A stretch of 64,000 nucleotides of DNA from Butyrivibrio sp. (GCA_015056575.1 SVGA01000016.1:1-64000), one strand, 5' to 3'; counted from the first letter of the stretch, positions 28,492 to 38,484 are shown. Notes: generated by a model from the letters alone, not told the origin. Numbers and translations: made by a program.

Positions 28492-29921
28492 TGAGAACCA
28501 TTTTGGGAAAAAAAAGAAATATACTTTGGCTGCTGCTGTTATTAACGGCGGCAGCCTTTTGTGCTGTGTATTTTTTTGTATTTCTCAAAGTCCCCATGGG
28601 AGTGGCCTGGCAGCAAAAGGAGCAGGAAATCTATGGCGGAACCCTGGAGCTTAAGGGCAAAAAGATGGTCCTTAGGGACGGCGGCAAGGAACCAAAATGG
28701 CAAACGAAAAAGAGCTGGCTGGTTCAGGATTTTCTGGTGTCGGATCTTGACGGCGATGAAGACCGGGAGCTTATCCTTCTTGTATGGAAAAGAGGCCGCT
28801 TTGGCCCTGAGATGCCCTTCTGGGTAAAGGCCGATGAAAAGAGCTATTCACAGCATATTTTCATCTATGACATCACCGAGGACCTTCAGGTAAAAGAGAA
28901 GTGGCTGGCCTCGGAGATCGGGCCGCAGGTTAAGCGTTTCAAGCTCATGGAGAAGAATCCTGCGATAATCCTTACCGAGGAAAACAGCGGCAGGTGCAGT
29001 CTCTGGAGGTGGGAATCCTGGGGGCTTAAGAACATGGACAATTCTGTCAGCCTCGTGGCCTTTGGCGACAACATCATCCACGACAGAATCCTTGACTACG
29101 GCCTTCGCACAAAGGCAGGAGATTTTTCTTTTCTGTATGAACCGTTCCTTGAGGATATCAAGGGAGCGGACATAGCGGCTCTCAATGCCGAAACTCCACT
29201 GGTGGACAAGGCTTCCGCCTACGGAGGCTACCCATCCTTCGGTTCCCCCATCGAAGTGGGAGAAGCCATAGCAGATGCCGGCTTTGATGTGGTGGCATGT
29301 GCCAACAATCACTGTCTGGATCGGGGCATATACGGCATCGACGTCACAGAGTCTTTTTACAGAAAAAAAGGGCTCACATGGCTGGGGATACGCTCCCCCT
29401 ACGATTCCATGGCAGAGGAGGAAAAGACTTTTTCCAAAAACGGCATGACTTTTGCTCTTTTTAATTACACATATGGTACAAATGAGCTTGACGGGAATGA
29501 CAAATTCCCCGGGATCGTGGACTGTCTTCCACGGGATGAAGAAGGGGAAAAAGAGCTGACGAATACCCTTAAGAAGGCGAAAAATACCGCCGATATAGTG
29601 ATTGTATTCGTACACTGGGGCGAAGAGTACAGCACGGATGTGAGCCCGCAGCAGGAGCATTTTGCCGGGCTTTTTGCCCAAGCGGGAGTTGATGTGGTTA
29701 TCGGAAGTCATCCTCATGTTCTGCAGCAGCAACGGGTGCTAAAGCGCCCGGATGGCGGAGAAACCATAGTTTACTATTCTCTCGGAAATTTCAGAGCGGA
29801 TCAGGGAAAAGAGGAATCTACCGAGGTGGGCGGTGAAGCACGGATCGTTTTTGAGCATTGCTATGACGGCGTAAGGATTTCATCCCATGATCTTAAAAAG
29901 ATCAACTCTTATTGGAAATAA
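28491..29921 (+). CDS. CapA family (poly-gamma-glutamate capsule-type) membrane protein
   Basis: 476 residues. An N-terminal signal anchor (ILWLLLLLTAAAFCAVYFFVF) is followed by about 150 residues with a SDLDGDEDRELILLVWKRG segment, as in VCBS/FG-GAP-like or YcdB-like modules. A metallophosphatase-fold CapA/PGA_cap domain then starts near residue 183 (SLVAFGDNIIHDRILDYGL). It carries the family motifs ALNAETPLVD, CANNHCLDRGIYG, VFVHWGEEY, VVIGSHPHVLQQQ and YYSLGNFRADQ. The family includes proteins for capsule polyglutamate export or anchoring, and others of unknown role. The start overlaps the DUF3160 stop. No capB or capC is present, so capsule synthesis is not implied. Confidence 0.85.
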   Translation: MRTILGKKRNILWLLLLLTAAAFCAVYFFVFLKVPMGVAWQQKEQEIYGGTLELKGKKMVLRDGGKEPKWQTKKSWLVQDFLVSDLDGDEDRELILLVWKRGRFGPEMPFWVKADEKSYSQHIFIYDITEDLQVKEKWLASEIGPQVKRFKLMEKNPAIILTEENSGRCSLWRWESWGLKNMDNSVSLVAFGDNIIHDRILDYGLRTKAGDFSFLYEPFLEDIKGADIAALNAETPLVDKASAYGGYPSFGSPIEVGEAIADAGFDVVACANNHCLDRGIYGIDVTESFYRKKGLTWLGIRSPYDSMAEEEKTFSKNGMTFALFNYTYGTNELDGNDKFPGIVDCLPRDEEGEKELTNTLKKAKNTADIVIVFVHWGEEYSTDVSPQQEHFAGLFAQAGVDVVIGSHPHVLQQQRVLKRPDGGETIVYYSLGNFRADQGKEESTEVGGEARIVFEHCYDGVRISSHDLKKINSYWK

Positions 29922-30053
29922 AGTTTCCGGTCATGAATATAAAAAATGTATTAAATATGCGAATTCAGGCGCTTTTCCTCTTTTTGGGAGAGGCATTGAA
30001 GCTTTGATAAATGGTATAATATCTTATAATTATGCGATGATTTTGGAGATCAG

Positions 30054-33000
30054 ATGAGAAACAGGTTACTGGCAGGGCTGCTGGCAGGTTTTATGCTTTT
30101 TCAGAGCGCCGGCACAGTAATGGCAGCGGAAGATGCTGCGAGCCTTTCATCAACAGGAATATATGAAACTACGGAAGCTGCACAGGGTGGAGCTTCTATT
30201 GTTACGTCCGAAAGCAGTGAAGCTTCTTCTGTATCCGGAGGAAGCGAGGGTTCTTCTGAATCATCTACTGAGGCTTCTTCAGAGGCTTCATCTGTAGAGA
30301 ACCCCGATGATGGTGCCGGCACAGGTTCCTGCGTCGACGATCCTTCCACAGATTTCCCTTCCGATTCCGCATCTTCAGAGAGCGCCTCTTTGGATGGCAG
30401 CACAGAAGCGTCTTCCGAGGCTTCAAGCGGTGCATCAGATGAGGATGCCGCAGATGCTTCTTCAAGTGAGAGTTCTTTTCCCGAGGATTACTATGAAGAG
30501 CATCCCACGGGATTTCTTGATTATGACAAGCAGTATGAACTTGAGAGTATCAATGATCTTCCGAGGGCCAATACCAAGAGGCTTTTCAGAAGCGCTCCAT
30601 CTTACCCTTCTTCATATATCACAGCAAATCTTCCCGGCCTTAGGAATCAGTCACCCTACGGTTCATGCTGGGCATTTGCGTCAATAGGACTTTCCGAGAT
30701 CAATCTCATTAAGAACGGCTATACCGGATTTGACTTATCTGAGCTTCATCTGGCTTATTTCACATACCATTCTGAGGTTGATCCCTTGGGTGGGACAACC
30801 GGAGATTACTCAACCTTCGGCGGCAGTGGATTTTTGGATATGGGCGGAAACTACGACTTTGCGGCTACCTCCTTTATGCGCTGGACCGGTGCTGCAGACG
30901 AAAGTCTGGTTCCCTACAGCATGGGCAGTACATCTCAATCAAGCGGACTTGCTGCGAATCTCGCATTCAACGACGTGGTCCATTTGAAAGGCTATTACGA
31001 AGACGTATATGATGTAAACAAACTGGAACCGGTCAAGAAGATGATCACAAATTACGGAGCCTGCGGAATCAACTTCTATGCTGTAAGTTCCACGTCCTCA
31101 GCCACCAGCAAAAACTATTACAATCAGGCCAATAACTGTTACTACAACCCCAACAAGAACGGCGCCAACCACGCAGTTATAATAGTTGGTTGGGATGATA
31201 ATTTCAGTAAGGATAATTTTGCTACAACCCCTCCCGGAGACGGCGCATGGCTTATCAGGAACAGTTGGTCCACCGGCTCCTATGATGATAAAAGAAGCTT
31301 CAATTATTCCGGCTATTTCTGGATGTCCTACTACGAGGGGTCCATCGATGAGCAGATCTCTGCTTTTGAGTGCGTGCCTGTAAGCCTTAGCCATGACAAC
31401 AACTATCAGTATGACGGCGGTCTTGGTATCGGTACTTTGGGACTGTCGAATTCATTCACCGCTGCGCAGGTATTTACTGCCACTTCTGATGCCCAATACG
31501 GAGAATACCTTGACGAGGTTTCAATCTGGACATCTTCAGCAGGCGCAAATTATACCATAGACATCTACACAGACCTTACCGATCCCGGAAATCCTTACAG
31601 CGGAGAGCATCGTGAAGATGCCACAACTGTGGGAACTATTGACTTCGGTGGATTTTATACAATACCTCTTTCGGATGAAATATATCTGGAGGAGGGAGAG
31701 AACTTTGCGGTAGTTGTAAAGATCCAGAAGTCAGGTGCAACCTGTAACATAGGCTATGAGTACGCGCCTCACTACTCCGGCTACAACCTCTCTACGGCAG
31801 TCAGCGCAGGAGAAAATCAGAGTCTGTATTATAACGGATCCAGATGGATAGATTACGGCTATGAGCATGGCTACAACTTCAGGATCAGAGCCTACACTAA
31901 TGATCTTCATCAGCAGCCTGTGATACCTACGGGGGTTGAATTTACAAATCTTGTAAACGGTGAGCTTTCACTTGATATTGGCGAAACCAAGACTGTTGAA
32001 ACCAAGGTCCTTCCGGAGGATGCAGCCAGAAAGACACTCATCTGGACTTCGTCAGACCCTTACATTGCTACTGTGACTCAGGACGGCGTAGTAAAGGGAA
32101 TGTTTAATGGCGAAGCAACCATTACCGCTACCACTGTGTCCGGTAAAGTTTCTAACTCTTTTACCGTAAAGGTATTACCGCTACTGGAGTCGATAAAAAT
32201 TACCAGCATCGGACCGAGAATGGATGTAGGTGTTGAACGAACCTTTTCGGTGAAGCAGGTTCCTTCAAACTATACTTTCAGAGGCAATGTGACCTGGGAA
32301 ACAGCAGACCCGTCCATTGCAACCGTTGATGCTAATGGTAAGGTCAAGGCTCTCAAAGTCGGAGCAACCAATCTTACAGCAACTGTCGACGGAGTGTCTG
32401 CAACTATCAGGATATATAGCCTTGTGAGTCACGGAAGCTACGGTGCTGAAGTTAACAATGATAATTCAGTAAGGATTTATTGGGAGCCTGTGACCGGTGC
32501 TTCAAAGTATATTGTCTACAGGGGCACTGAAAAGATCGCGGAGCTTGACACTGATGCCGGATTTTATGTTGACCGTTACTATTGCGATTTTGAAAATATC
32601 GGAAAGACAGTAAACTATTACTTTGCATATGTTATCGGGGACGATGAGCTGGAAAGCATAATGTCTGCCAAGCTTAATGCCCGGTATAGGATAAATTATG
32701 AGTTAAACGGAGGAACTCTTGCAGAGGGGGCACCGACTCTTTATACCAAGGGAGTTGGCGCTAAGCTTGTAGATCCGATTCCCCCTGAGGGCAAGGGGTT
32801 TGTGGGCTGGTATCTCGATGATGATTATCACCAGCTTAAGAATGAAATAACAAGTGCAGATACAGGTGATATAACCCTTTATGCCAAGTATGAAAAAGCC
32901 TCCGTTGCAGGGATAGATATCCTGTCCGATGATGACGAGGTACATATAGGCCATTCCATCAATGTAAGCGCCAATACACTTAGTAATTTCGAGGGTTATG

Positions 33001-36000
33001 CTCCCGATGAAGACGGCTATACTCTGACGTTTTCGGATACAGATGCGGCTACGATCACTGTTTCGGAAGGAGATAAGCCGGTTGCTACCATTACAGGAAA
33101 GGGCTTTGGAAGTGTTACTGTTACAGCCACCGCCAAGGGCCTCGGCAAAGACGGAGAGATCATCAGTGCCAGGAAGTCTTTTATTGTAAAAGAGATAAGA
33201 CCGACAAAGATGTCTCTTGACGTAACCAAAGACACGCAGTCAGCTGATATCAGCACCGGCGATACACTTACAGCAACTGCAGCAATTTATCCTGAAGATG
33301 CCAATCAGAAAGTTGCATGGACTACTACAAATGAGAGTGTGGCAACTGTTAGTGAAACCGGTGATAGTACTGCAAAGATAACTGTGGTCGGACCGGGGAC
33401 AGCTTATATCACTGCGACTTCCGTTGCCGATGCATCATTGACCATGAGCCACAGAATTGCAGTGGAGAGCATTGATGATGAGGAAAAAGAGCTGAGAATC
33501 ATCGATACTGCCAAGGTACCGAACATCTACGGCTCCAGCAGCGATGAATTCGACACGGATTATTCAAAGATTGAACTTGCAGTCGGCAAGTCTTTTGCCC
33601 TGAAAGCAACATTGACGCCAAATGAGTCCTTTATGGACAAGAATGTATTCTGGAGCAGCGGAAATGCAGCAGTTGCTTACGTAAACGCATCCGGTAAGAT
33701 TACAGCAAAAAGCGCCGGAAGCGCAGTTATTATGGCCAGAAGCGAAGAAAGCGGCCTTACTGCAGCCTGCAGAGTCGAGGTCTATGATTCCGTGACAAGC
33801 TTTGCTCTTGATACAAAGTCGCTAAAGCTGGGGCAGGGACAGTCTTCGCAGGTTAATGTAACTACAATCCTTCCTACATCTGCAAGTGATGTTGTGACTG
33901 CTGTAAGCAATAAGCCTGAAATTGCAGTGGTTAAAAAGATTGATACGGATACATTTGAGATTGTTGCCGGAAAAACTAACGGAAGTGCAGTTATTTCCTT
34001 TGTTACAGAGCATAATGAGAAGACGGTCAAGCTGAATGTGACGGTAGGCAATGCCGTTGAATCAGTGGATGTGACCTCAAAGAATAAGTCTACAGGCCTT
34101 GTACTTGCTGCCGGAAAGACAATGCCCTTTACCGCAAAGGTTATGGGGCAGGATTCCAAACAGGCCATCAATAAAGGTGTTGTCTGGTCTGTAGATGATG
34201 AGAGCGTAGCGACCATCAATCAGAAGGGCGTTCTGACAGGCCTTAAGTATGGCTGGGTTACAGTGACTGCTACCTGTCTGGAAAAGAACGTTGACGGAGA
34301 AGAAGTAAAAAGTGACCCTGTTGAAGTATTTGTTTATGTTCCGATAACCAAGACATACTTTAATGCCTCGAACATTACGCTTCTTCCGGGTGGTGAGTAT
34401 GACCTGAAGGCTATCTTTACCACTCCTTACGGAGACTGGCCTACGGGATATGACTTTAAGAAGACTCTGCAAAAAGAGATGCCGGTATCATTGTACATTG
34501 CTTCCGGACAGGGAGTAAGTCTTGAACAGGCCGTTGATGCGGGACCGGAAGAAAGAACACTTAAGGTCTCCGAGGACTGCAAAGTCGGACAGACGGTGGT
34601 GATTAAGGCGCTGTACAGGCCATATGAGAAATACGGTACGCAAGTTTCAATAAAGTGCACCGTAAAGATTGCAGATCCCGACAAGGCGGCACCTAAGCTT
34701 GCCTTGAGTAAAAAGAGCCTTAGCCTTGACCGGGGAGCTATGACAGAGCTGACAGGAAACTTCTCATCGGTTATTCCCAATGATCAGAGAATTTCCTGGA
34801 CAGTGGATGGAGACTCGCTATGGTTTATTGATGATAAAGGCGATATTGTTGACAGCATCGAGACTGAGCCGGAATCAGGAACGGTGACCCAGAGTGTTCG
34901 TATAGTTGCGGTGGATGATGGCTCTTTTGACAAGAAAACAGCTAAGGTTACGGCAACTACAGAAACCCTTGTTAAGGGAAAAACGCTGACAGCTGCCTGC
35001 ATGGTTACAGTTCTTGGTAAGGCCGCGGAGATAGAGTTAAAGAGCGGCAAGGTTGAGTTTGGCAGGGGCGACAGAGCACTTCTTGCCAAGGGCAAGAGCA
35101 TGACCGTGAAAGCTTCTGTTTTTGCGGATGCTGACAGGAAGTATAAGGCAGGAAACCAGAAGGTTACCTGGAGTAGCAGCAACAACAGCGTTGCCACTGT
35201 GAACGCGGCGGGCAAGGTTGTGGGAGTTGCAAACGGAACAGCCAGGATAACAGCTACCACCACTGATATGCAGGACGATAAGCCTGTTGAGAAGTACTTC
35301 TACGTGGAAGTTTATAATGCGCCTGCAAAACTGGTCCTTGATAAGAAAAAGGCTTCAATGAGCGCAAGGTCTGATTCCGATGAGACCACCAGGTACTCTT
35401 CTTTCAGGCAATATGAAGTTGTTACCCCGAGCCTTGCGCCGGACACATATTATGACAATAAGACTGCCGGCAGTGCGGCTGACATAAATGCTGTCACCTG
35501 GACTGCAGCCAATGACTGTATTGCAGTTTACCCGGTTGATACTGACAGAGTAAACAAGTACAAGTCAAGCTATGACCAGCAGAACCTGCTGTCAATCTTT
35601 GATGATGATTATGAGGTGATAAACGGTGGCAATTCAGTAAAGACTGTAAGAGGTCAGTCACTGGCCATAGTTGCATTGAAGCCCGGAAACGTGAAGCTTA
35701 CAGCCACAGCCTACGGCGGAAAGAAGGCGGTCTGCAGTATTAAGATATTCTCAAGAGTTACGGGACTTACCGTTGATTCAGCAAAGATTCCTGCTGCGGA
35801 AGAAGGCGCGGGCTATGACTACACCGCTGAGCTTAACCTTGCAAACAGCAAGAAAAAGAGTGTAGCTGTAACCACAAGACTTGAGATAAGCAGTGTTCCC
35901 TATGCTGCCGGAGGCAAGACTGCCGAGGAGAAGAAGGCAGCAGCCGACTACAAGGCCATGAAGAAACTGCTGGCAGGGGGAGAGGTAAACTATAGGAGCA

Positions 36001-36143
36001 GCAATCCCAATGTGGCTACGGTAAACTCCAAGGGAGTGATCACAGCCAAAGGCGCCGGCGAAGCCATCATAACTGTTTGGGCAGCCGATGGAGCAGATCC
36101 GGATAATACCAAGACGATTCGGGTAATAGTTAATCGGGAATAA
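30054..36143 (+). CDS. Giant secreted papain-like (C1) protease with Ig-like repeats
   Basis: 2029 residues. A signal peptide (residues 1-25) is followed by a Ser/Glu/Ala linker to about 150. The C1A peptidase domain (about 180-435) keeps the oxyanion/catalytic motif SPYGSCWAFASIG (Cys205), the His in GANHAVIIVGWDD (His373) and the Asn in LIRNSWSTG (Asn403). A beta-rich domain follows (about 455-615), typical of clostridial C1 proteases. Then come several Big_2 Ig-like modules (SSDPYIATVTQDGVVKG, TADPSIATVDANGKVKA, SSNNSVATVNAAGKVVG) and one Listeria-Bacteroides-type repeat (GFVGWYLDDDY). No propeptide inhibitor domain or anchor motif is evident. A TATAAT lies 40 bp upstream. It probably acts outside the cell on proteins or on the surface. 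Confidence 0.9.
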   Translation: MRNRLLAGLLAGFMLFQSAGTVMAAEDAASLSSTGIYETTEAAQGGASIVTSESSEASSVSGGSEGSSESSTEASSEASSVENPDDGAGTGSCVDDPSTDFPSDSASSESASLDGSTEASSEASSGASDEDAADASSSESSFPEDYYEEHPTGFLDYDKQYELESINDLPRANTKRLFRSAPSYPSSYITANLPGLRNQSPYGSCWAFASIGLSEINLIKNGYTGFDLSELHLAYFTYHSEVDPLGGTTGDYSTFGGSGFLDMGGNYDFAATSFMRWTGAADESLVPYSMGSTSQSSGLAANLAFNDVVHLKGYYEDVYDVNKLEPVKKMITNYGACGINFYAVSSTSSATSKNYYNQANNCYYNPNKNGANHAVIIVGWDDNFSKDNFATTPPGDGAWLIRNSWSTGSYDDKRSFNYSGYFWMSYYEGSIDEQISAFECVPVSLSHDNNYQYDGGLGIGTLGLSNSFTAAQVFTATSDAQYGEYLDEVSIWTSSAGANYTIDIYTDLTDPGNPYSGEHREDATTVGTIDFGGFYTIPLSDEIYLEEGENFAVVVKIQKSGATCNIGYEYAPHYSGYNLSTAVSAGENQSLYYNGSRWIDYGYEHGYNFRIRAYTNDLHQQPVIPTGVEFTNLVNGELSLDIGETKTVETKVLPEDAARKTLIWTSSDPYIATVTQDGVVKGMFNGEATITATTVSGKVSNSFTVKVLPLLESIKITSIGPRMDVGVERTFSVKQVPSNYTFRGNVTWETADPSIATVDANGKVKALKVGATNLTATVDGVSATIRIYSLVSHGSYGAEVNNDNSVRIYWEPVTGASKYIVYRGTEKIAELDTDAGFYVDRYYCDFENIGKTVNYYFAYVIGDDELESIMSAKLNARYRINYELNGGTLAEGAPTLYTKGVGAKLVDPIPPEGKGFVGWYLDDDYHQLKNEITSADTGDITLYAKYEKASVAGIDILSDDDEVHIGHSINVSANTLSNFEGYAPDEDGYTLTFSDTDAATITVSEGDKPVATITGKGFGSVTVTATAKGLGKDGEIISARKSFIVKEIRPTKMSLDVTKDTQSADISTGDTLTATAAIYPEDANQKVAWTTTNESVATVSETGDSTAKITVVGPGTAYITATSVADASLTMSHRIAVESIDDEEKELRIIDTAKVPNIYGSSSDEFDTDYSKIELAVGKSFALKATLTPNESFMDKNVFWSSGNAAVAYVNASGKITAKSAGSAVIMARSEESGLTAACRVEVYDSVTSFALDTKSLKLGQGQSSQVNVTTILPTSASDVVTAVSNKPEIAVVKKIDTDTFEIVAGKTNGSAVISFVTEHNEKTVKLNVTVGNAVESVDVTSKNKSTGLVLAAGKTMPFTAKVMGQDSKQAINKGVVWSVDDESVATINQKGVLTGLKYGWVTVTATCLEKNVDGEEVKSDPVEVFVYVPITKTYFNASNITLLPGGEYDLKAIFTTPYGDWPTGYDFKKTLQKEMPVSLYIASGQGVSLEQAVDAGPEERTLKVSEDCKVGQTVVIKALYRPYEKYGTQVSIKCTVKIADPDKAAPKLALSKKSLSLDRGAMTELTGNFSSVIPNDQRISWTVDGDSLWFIDDKGDIVDSIETEPESGTVTQSVRIVAVDDGSFDKKTAKVTATTETLVKGKTLTAACMVTVLGKAAEIELKSGKVEFGRGDRALLAKGKSMTVKASVFADADRKYKAGNQKVTWSSSNNSVATVNAAGKVVGVANGTARITATTTDMQDDKPVEKYFYVEVYNAPAKLVLDKKKASMSARSDSDETTRYSSFRQYEVVTPSLAPDTYYDNKTAGSAADINAVTWTAANDCIAVYPVDTDRVNKYKSSYDQQNLLSIFDDDYEVINGGNSVKTVRGQSLAIVALKPGNVKLTATAYGGKKAVCSIKIFSRVTGLTVDSAKIPAAEEGAGYDYTAELNLANSKKKSVAVTTRLEISSVPYAAGGKTAEEKKAAADYKAMKKLLAGGEVNYRSSNPNVATVNSKGVITAKGAGEAIITVWAADGADPDNTKTIRVIVNRE

Positions 36144-36259
36144 AGGAAAGGCGGCGCGAACCCAAAGCTAAACTTACGGTTGATTCATTTTTCTTGAAGC
36201 TTTGATATACTGTCATCGAAAACAGAAAACAGGCAAAGGCATTTTAGGAGGATGATAGT

Positions 36260-36712
36260 ATGAATGAAAGACTTTCACCGTCAATGAACCAAGCTTCATA
36301 TGTTCTTTATAACTATGTTTTCGGACTGGTTGGGACCATAGTTCCGGAAATGGCAAAGAAACTCAATGATCTTACCGGCCGACCGGCAGAAAAAACCGGT
36401 TTTCGAGAGCTCGTAATAGAAAATGAGAACTACACCTGTGAGGCATATATTAAACTAATACCGGAAGGTACTGAGGATCCCGGGGATTACATAGGAGTAG
36501 AAGGTATGGAAGGGGTAATGGGCGTTGCTCCGGTCTTTGAGATAAAAATCAGAGATTATACCTTCGAAAGAAACATAACAGCTGAACTTAGGGAATACGT
36601 GGAAGCAAGGAACATGCATGATGATGTGGAGTCAGTGGGAACCTGTGCGGCGATAGCGATGGTACTTGATGTGAAGCTCAACAAGGAGTTTGATGAAGAC
36701 TACGCCGATTGA
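36260..36712 (+). CDS. Conserved-looking small cytosolic protein of unknown function
   Basis: 150 residues with AGGAGGATGATAGT directly upstream. The N-terminus is amphipathic (MNQASYVLYNYVFGLVGTIVPEMAKKLND). The rest is a mixed alpha/beta acidic protein with no signal peptide and no motif I recognise. A TATACT -10-like box lies at 36205-36210, and the 14 bases before it match the region before the giant protease gene. A terminator follows about 50 bp after the stop. I do not assign a function. Confidence 0.7.
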   Translation: MNERLSPSMNQASYVLYNYVFGLVGTIVPEMAKKLNDLTGRPAEKTGFRELVIENENYTCEAYIKLIPEGTEDPGDYIGVEGMEGVMGVAPVFEIKIRDYTFERNITAELREYVEARNMHDDVESVGTCAAIAMVLDVKLNKEFDEDYAD

Positions 36713-36764
36713 TTAGGGTAGGCATAAAAAACTAAAGAAGTATATAAGGTAATTATGAAAAACG

Positions 36765-36808
36765 CCGTCTGTCAATGACCTAGTGATCAAAGGCAGGCGG
36801 TATTTTTT
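36765..36808. terminator. Terminator between the small unknown gene and the convergent ATPase
   Basis: The 9-bp stem 36765-36773/36792-36800 contains two G-U pairs and is followed by TATTTTTT. The minus-strand ATPase stop is at 36819, so it may work for both genes. Confidence 0.65.
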
Positions 36809-36818
36809 CACTGATGTA

Positions 36819-38156
36819 TCACAAATCTTCCAGGATAAAAGGTAACATATAGATAGGCTTGAATAAAAGGCTTTGATCCTTGCCAACGTCTTTTTGTGAT
36901 AATAGAATTGCACCGGAAATGCACTTAGAGAATTTTGTGCAAAATGCATCTATGGATTCGTGCTTCTTTGTTGCTGAAGATTTTACTTCCAGTGGCATCA
37001 GTTTAGCTTTGTCCTGAAGGAGAAAGTCTGCCTCAAAGTAGTGTGTACTGTTTTCTTTCTCCCAGGTGTGATAATAAAGTGACCTACCTGTTGCGGCAAT
37101 TATCTGGGCTACGGCGTTTTCATATAAATAACCCAGATCAGCCGGAAGCTTATCACTGAGCAACTTGCTGTAAATATTCTCTGAGGTATGCTGTGATGCC
37201 TTAAAGATCATGGTTGTAAAAAGACCGATATCGGAAAGATAAAGTTTGAAGGTATCATCATCTTTGGTCTGGGCTAAGGTGATACTGGGATTGCTTGTGT
37301 TATAGCATGGAATAACTGTTTTTGAGTCAAGCAGATCAGATAGCCGTTCTTCATCTTTTGAAGTCTTTCGCTTACCGGTAGCTCTGGAAATCATATACCT
37401 CTTTTTATTGGTAGCAAGCTGGCTTGGAATGGCTTCATACATTTTTCCAACAAGTCCGGAACTGTCTATTTTTTTGAAGTCATCTACATACAGGTTTATG
37501 ATCTCTCTTTTGACAGCATCGATTTCAGTGAAGTTTTTACCATTTACATATGCTTCTACAGCCTGTGGCATACCGCCTACGGCCATGTATATTCTGAAGT
37601 CACGCATAAGCCTTCTGTTGGTACCATTCCCGACAGGCTTACCGGTATGATATAGTTCACGCAGTACAGGATAGGTATCATTGCCGATAGCCCACATAAA
37701 TTCTTCATAATCCATGGGATAAACAGGTATTTTATGTTCTTCGGAGGGAATCACTATGTCTTTTACATTTTTCTTAATGCTGATAAGAGATCCGGTCTCG
37801 ATGTAATCATATCGCCCATCTGCTACCAGATATTTGATTGCCTGTCTGACCAAAGGCTGACGCTGAATTTCGTCAAATATTATGACTGATTCGCGTGGGT
37901 ATAAGGTGATTCCGGTTATAGTCTGCAAACGTAAAAAGAATATATTCTGGTTGGCAATATCATCAAAGACCTCAAGGAGTTCCTTACTGATATTGGCAAA
38001 GTCGATTTTAATATAAGATTTGTAGTTTTCTCGAGCAAAGTTTTCCGCCACGGTAGATTTCCCGACTCGCCTTGCGCCTTCCAGTAAAGCAGCATATTTT
38101 GGAGCATATTTTTCTTTCCATTCCATCAGTTGGTCAGTGACTTTTCTCTTAAACAT
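36819..38156 (-). CDS. AAA+ ATPase with DUF4143 (AAA_14 type)
   Basis: 445 residues from ATG 38156, which is preceded by AGGAGGC at ideal distance. A longer frame from 38282 consists of repeat-encoded residues and is rejected. The Walker A motif LLEGARRVGKSTVAENFA is near residue 25 and Walker B is VIIFDEIQRQP (about 90). A sensor-like ETGSLISI segment follows near 120, then the DUF4143 C-terminal half with FEADFLLQDKAKLMPLEVKSS, which resembles a PD-(D/E)XK-type fold. This family is widespread and frequently near mobile DNA; its role is not settled. Three 33-bp repeats lie directly upstream. The neighbouring tRNA-Trp/integrase suggests accessory DNA. Confidence 0.88.
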   Translation of the reverse strand: MFKRKVTDQLMEWKEKYAPKYAALLEGARRVGKSTVAENFARENYKSYIKIDFANISKELLEVFDDIANQNIFFLRLQTITGITLYPRESVIIFDEIQRQPLVRQAIKYLVADGRYDYIETGSLISIKKNVKDIVIPSEEHKIPVYPMDYEEFMWAIGNDTYPVLRELYHTGKPVGNGTNRRLMRDFRIYMAVGGMPQAVEAYVNGKNFTEIDAVKREIINLYVDDFKKIDSSGLVGKMYEAIPSQLATNKKRYMISRATGKRKTSKDEERLSDLLDSKTVIPCYNTSNPSITLAQTKDDDTFKLYLSDIGLFTTMIFKASQHTSENIYSKLLSDKLPADLGYLYENAVAQIIAATGRSLYYHTWEKENSTHYFEADFLLQDKAKLMPLEVKSSATKKHESIDAFCTKFSKCISGAILLSQKDVGKDQSLLFKPIYMLPFILEDL

Positions 38157-38169
38157 TGAGGCCTCCTGG

Positions 38170-38282
38170 ATGATTATTTGCATTTGTTCAATAAAATTAT
38201 AAGCAAAAAATGTCATTTGTTCAATAAAATTAGAAATAAAAAATGTCATCTGTTCATTATTTTTGATGAACCAAAATGTCAC
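38170..38282. repeat. 33-bp direct repeats upstream of the DUF4143 ATPase
   Basis: The motif GAACAAATGACATTTTTT (minus strand) or close variants occurs three times at 33-bp steps, separated by AT-rich spacers. The last copy lies about 20 bp before the ribosome-binding site of the ATPase gene. The period of 33 bp puts the copies on about the same DNA face. The repeats also keep an open frame (EQMTFF every 11 residues), which is why a false N-terminal extension appears. Confidence 0.85.
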
Positions 38283-38361
38283 TTTGCAGAGAAACTACTG
38301 ATGGGAAAAATCAAGAAAGCTGTTGTAGAATAAAACTATTAATTTATATAGAAAATAGGAC

Positions 38362-38390
38362 TTGCCATAACCGAATATTGATGGTAGAAT
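38362..38390 (+). promoter_or_regulatory. Probable promoter of tRNA-Trp
   Basis: TTGCCA at 38362-38367 and TAGAAT at 38385-38390 are spaced by 17 bp. The mature tRNA begins 95 bp downstream, so the transcript would carry a long 5' leader. Confidence 0.5.
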
Positions 38391-38484
38391 ATTTTTCGTG
38401 GTTCGCATTAAAGAGAAGTCATAAAGCTTAGAATAAAATGTGAATATGGCTACAATAGCAAGGTGAATCACTCAAGGCTAAAAT

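Noticed and set aside
28491..29921. Capsule (poly-gamma-glutamate) synthesis locus
   Set aside because: Only a CapA-type protein is present; no CapB/CapC-like genes are adjacent.
38157..38282. N-terminal extension of the DUF4143 ATPase
   Set aside because: The extra 42 residues are encoded by the 33-bp DNA repeats, and the strong ribosome-binding site is directly before ATG 38156.
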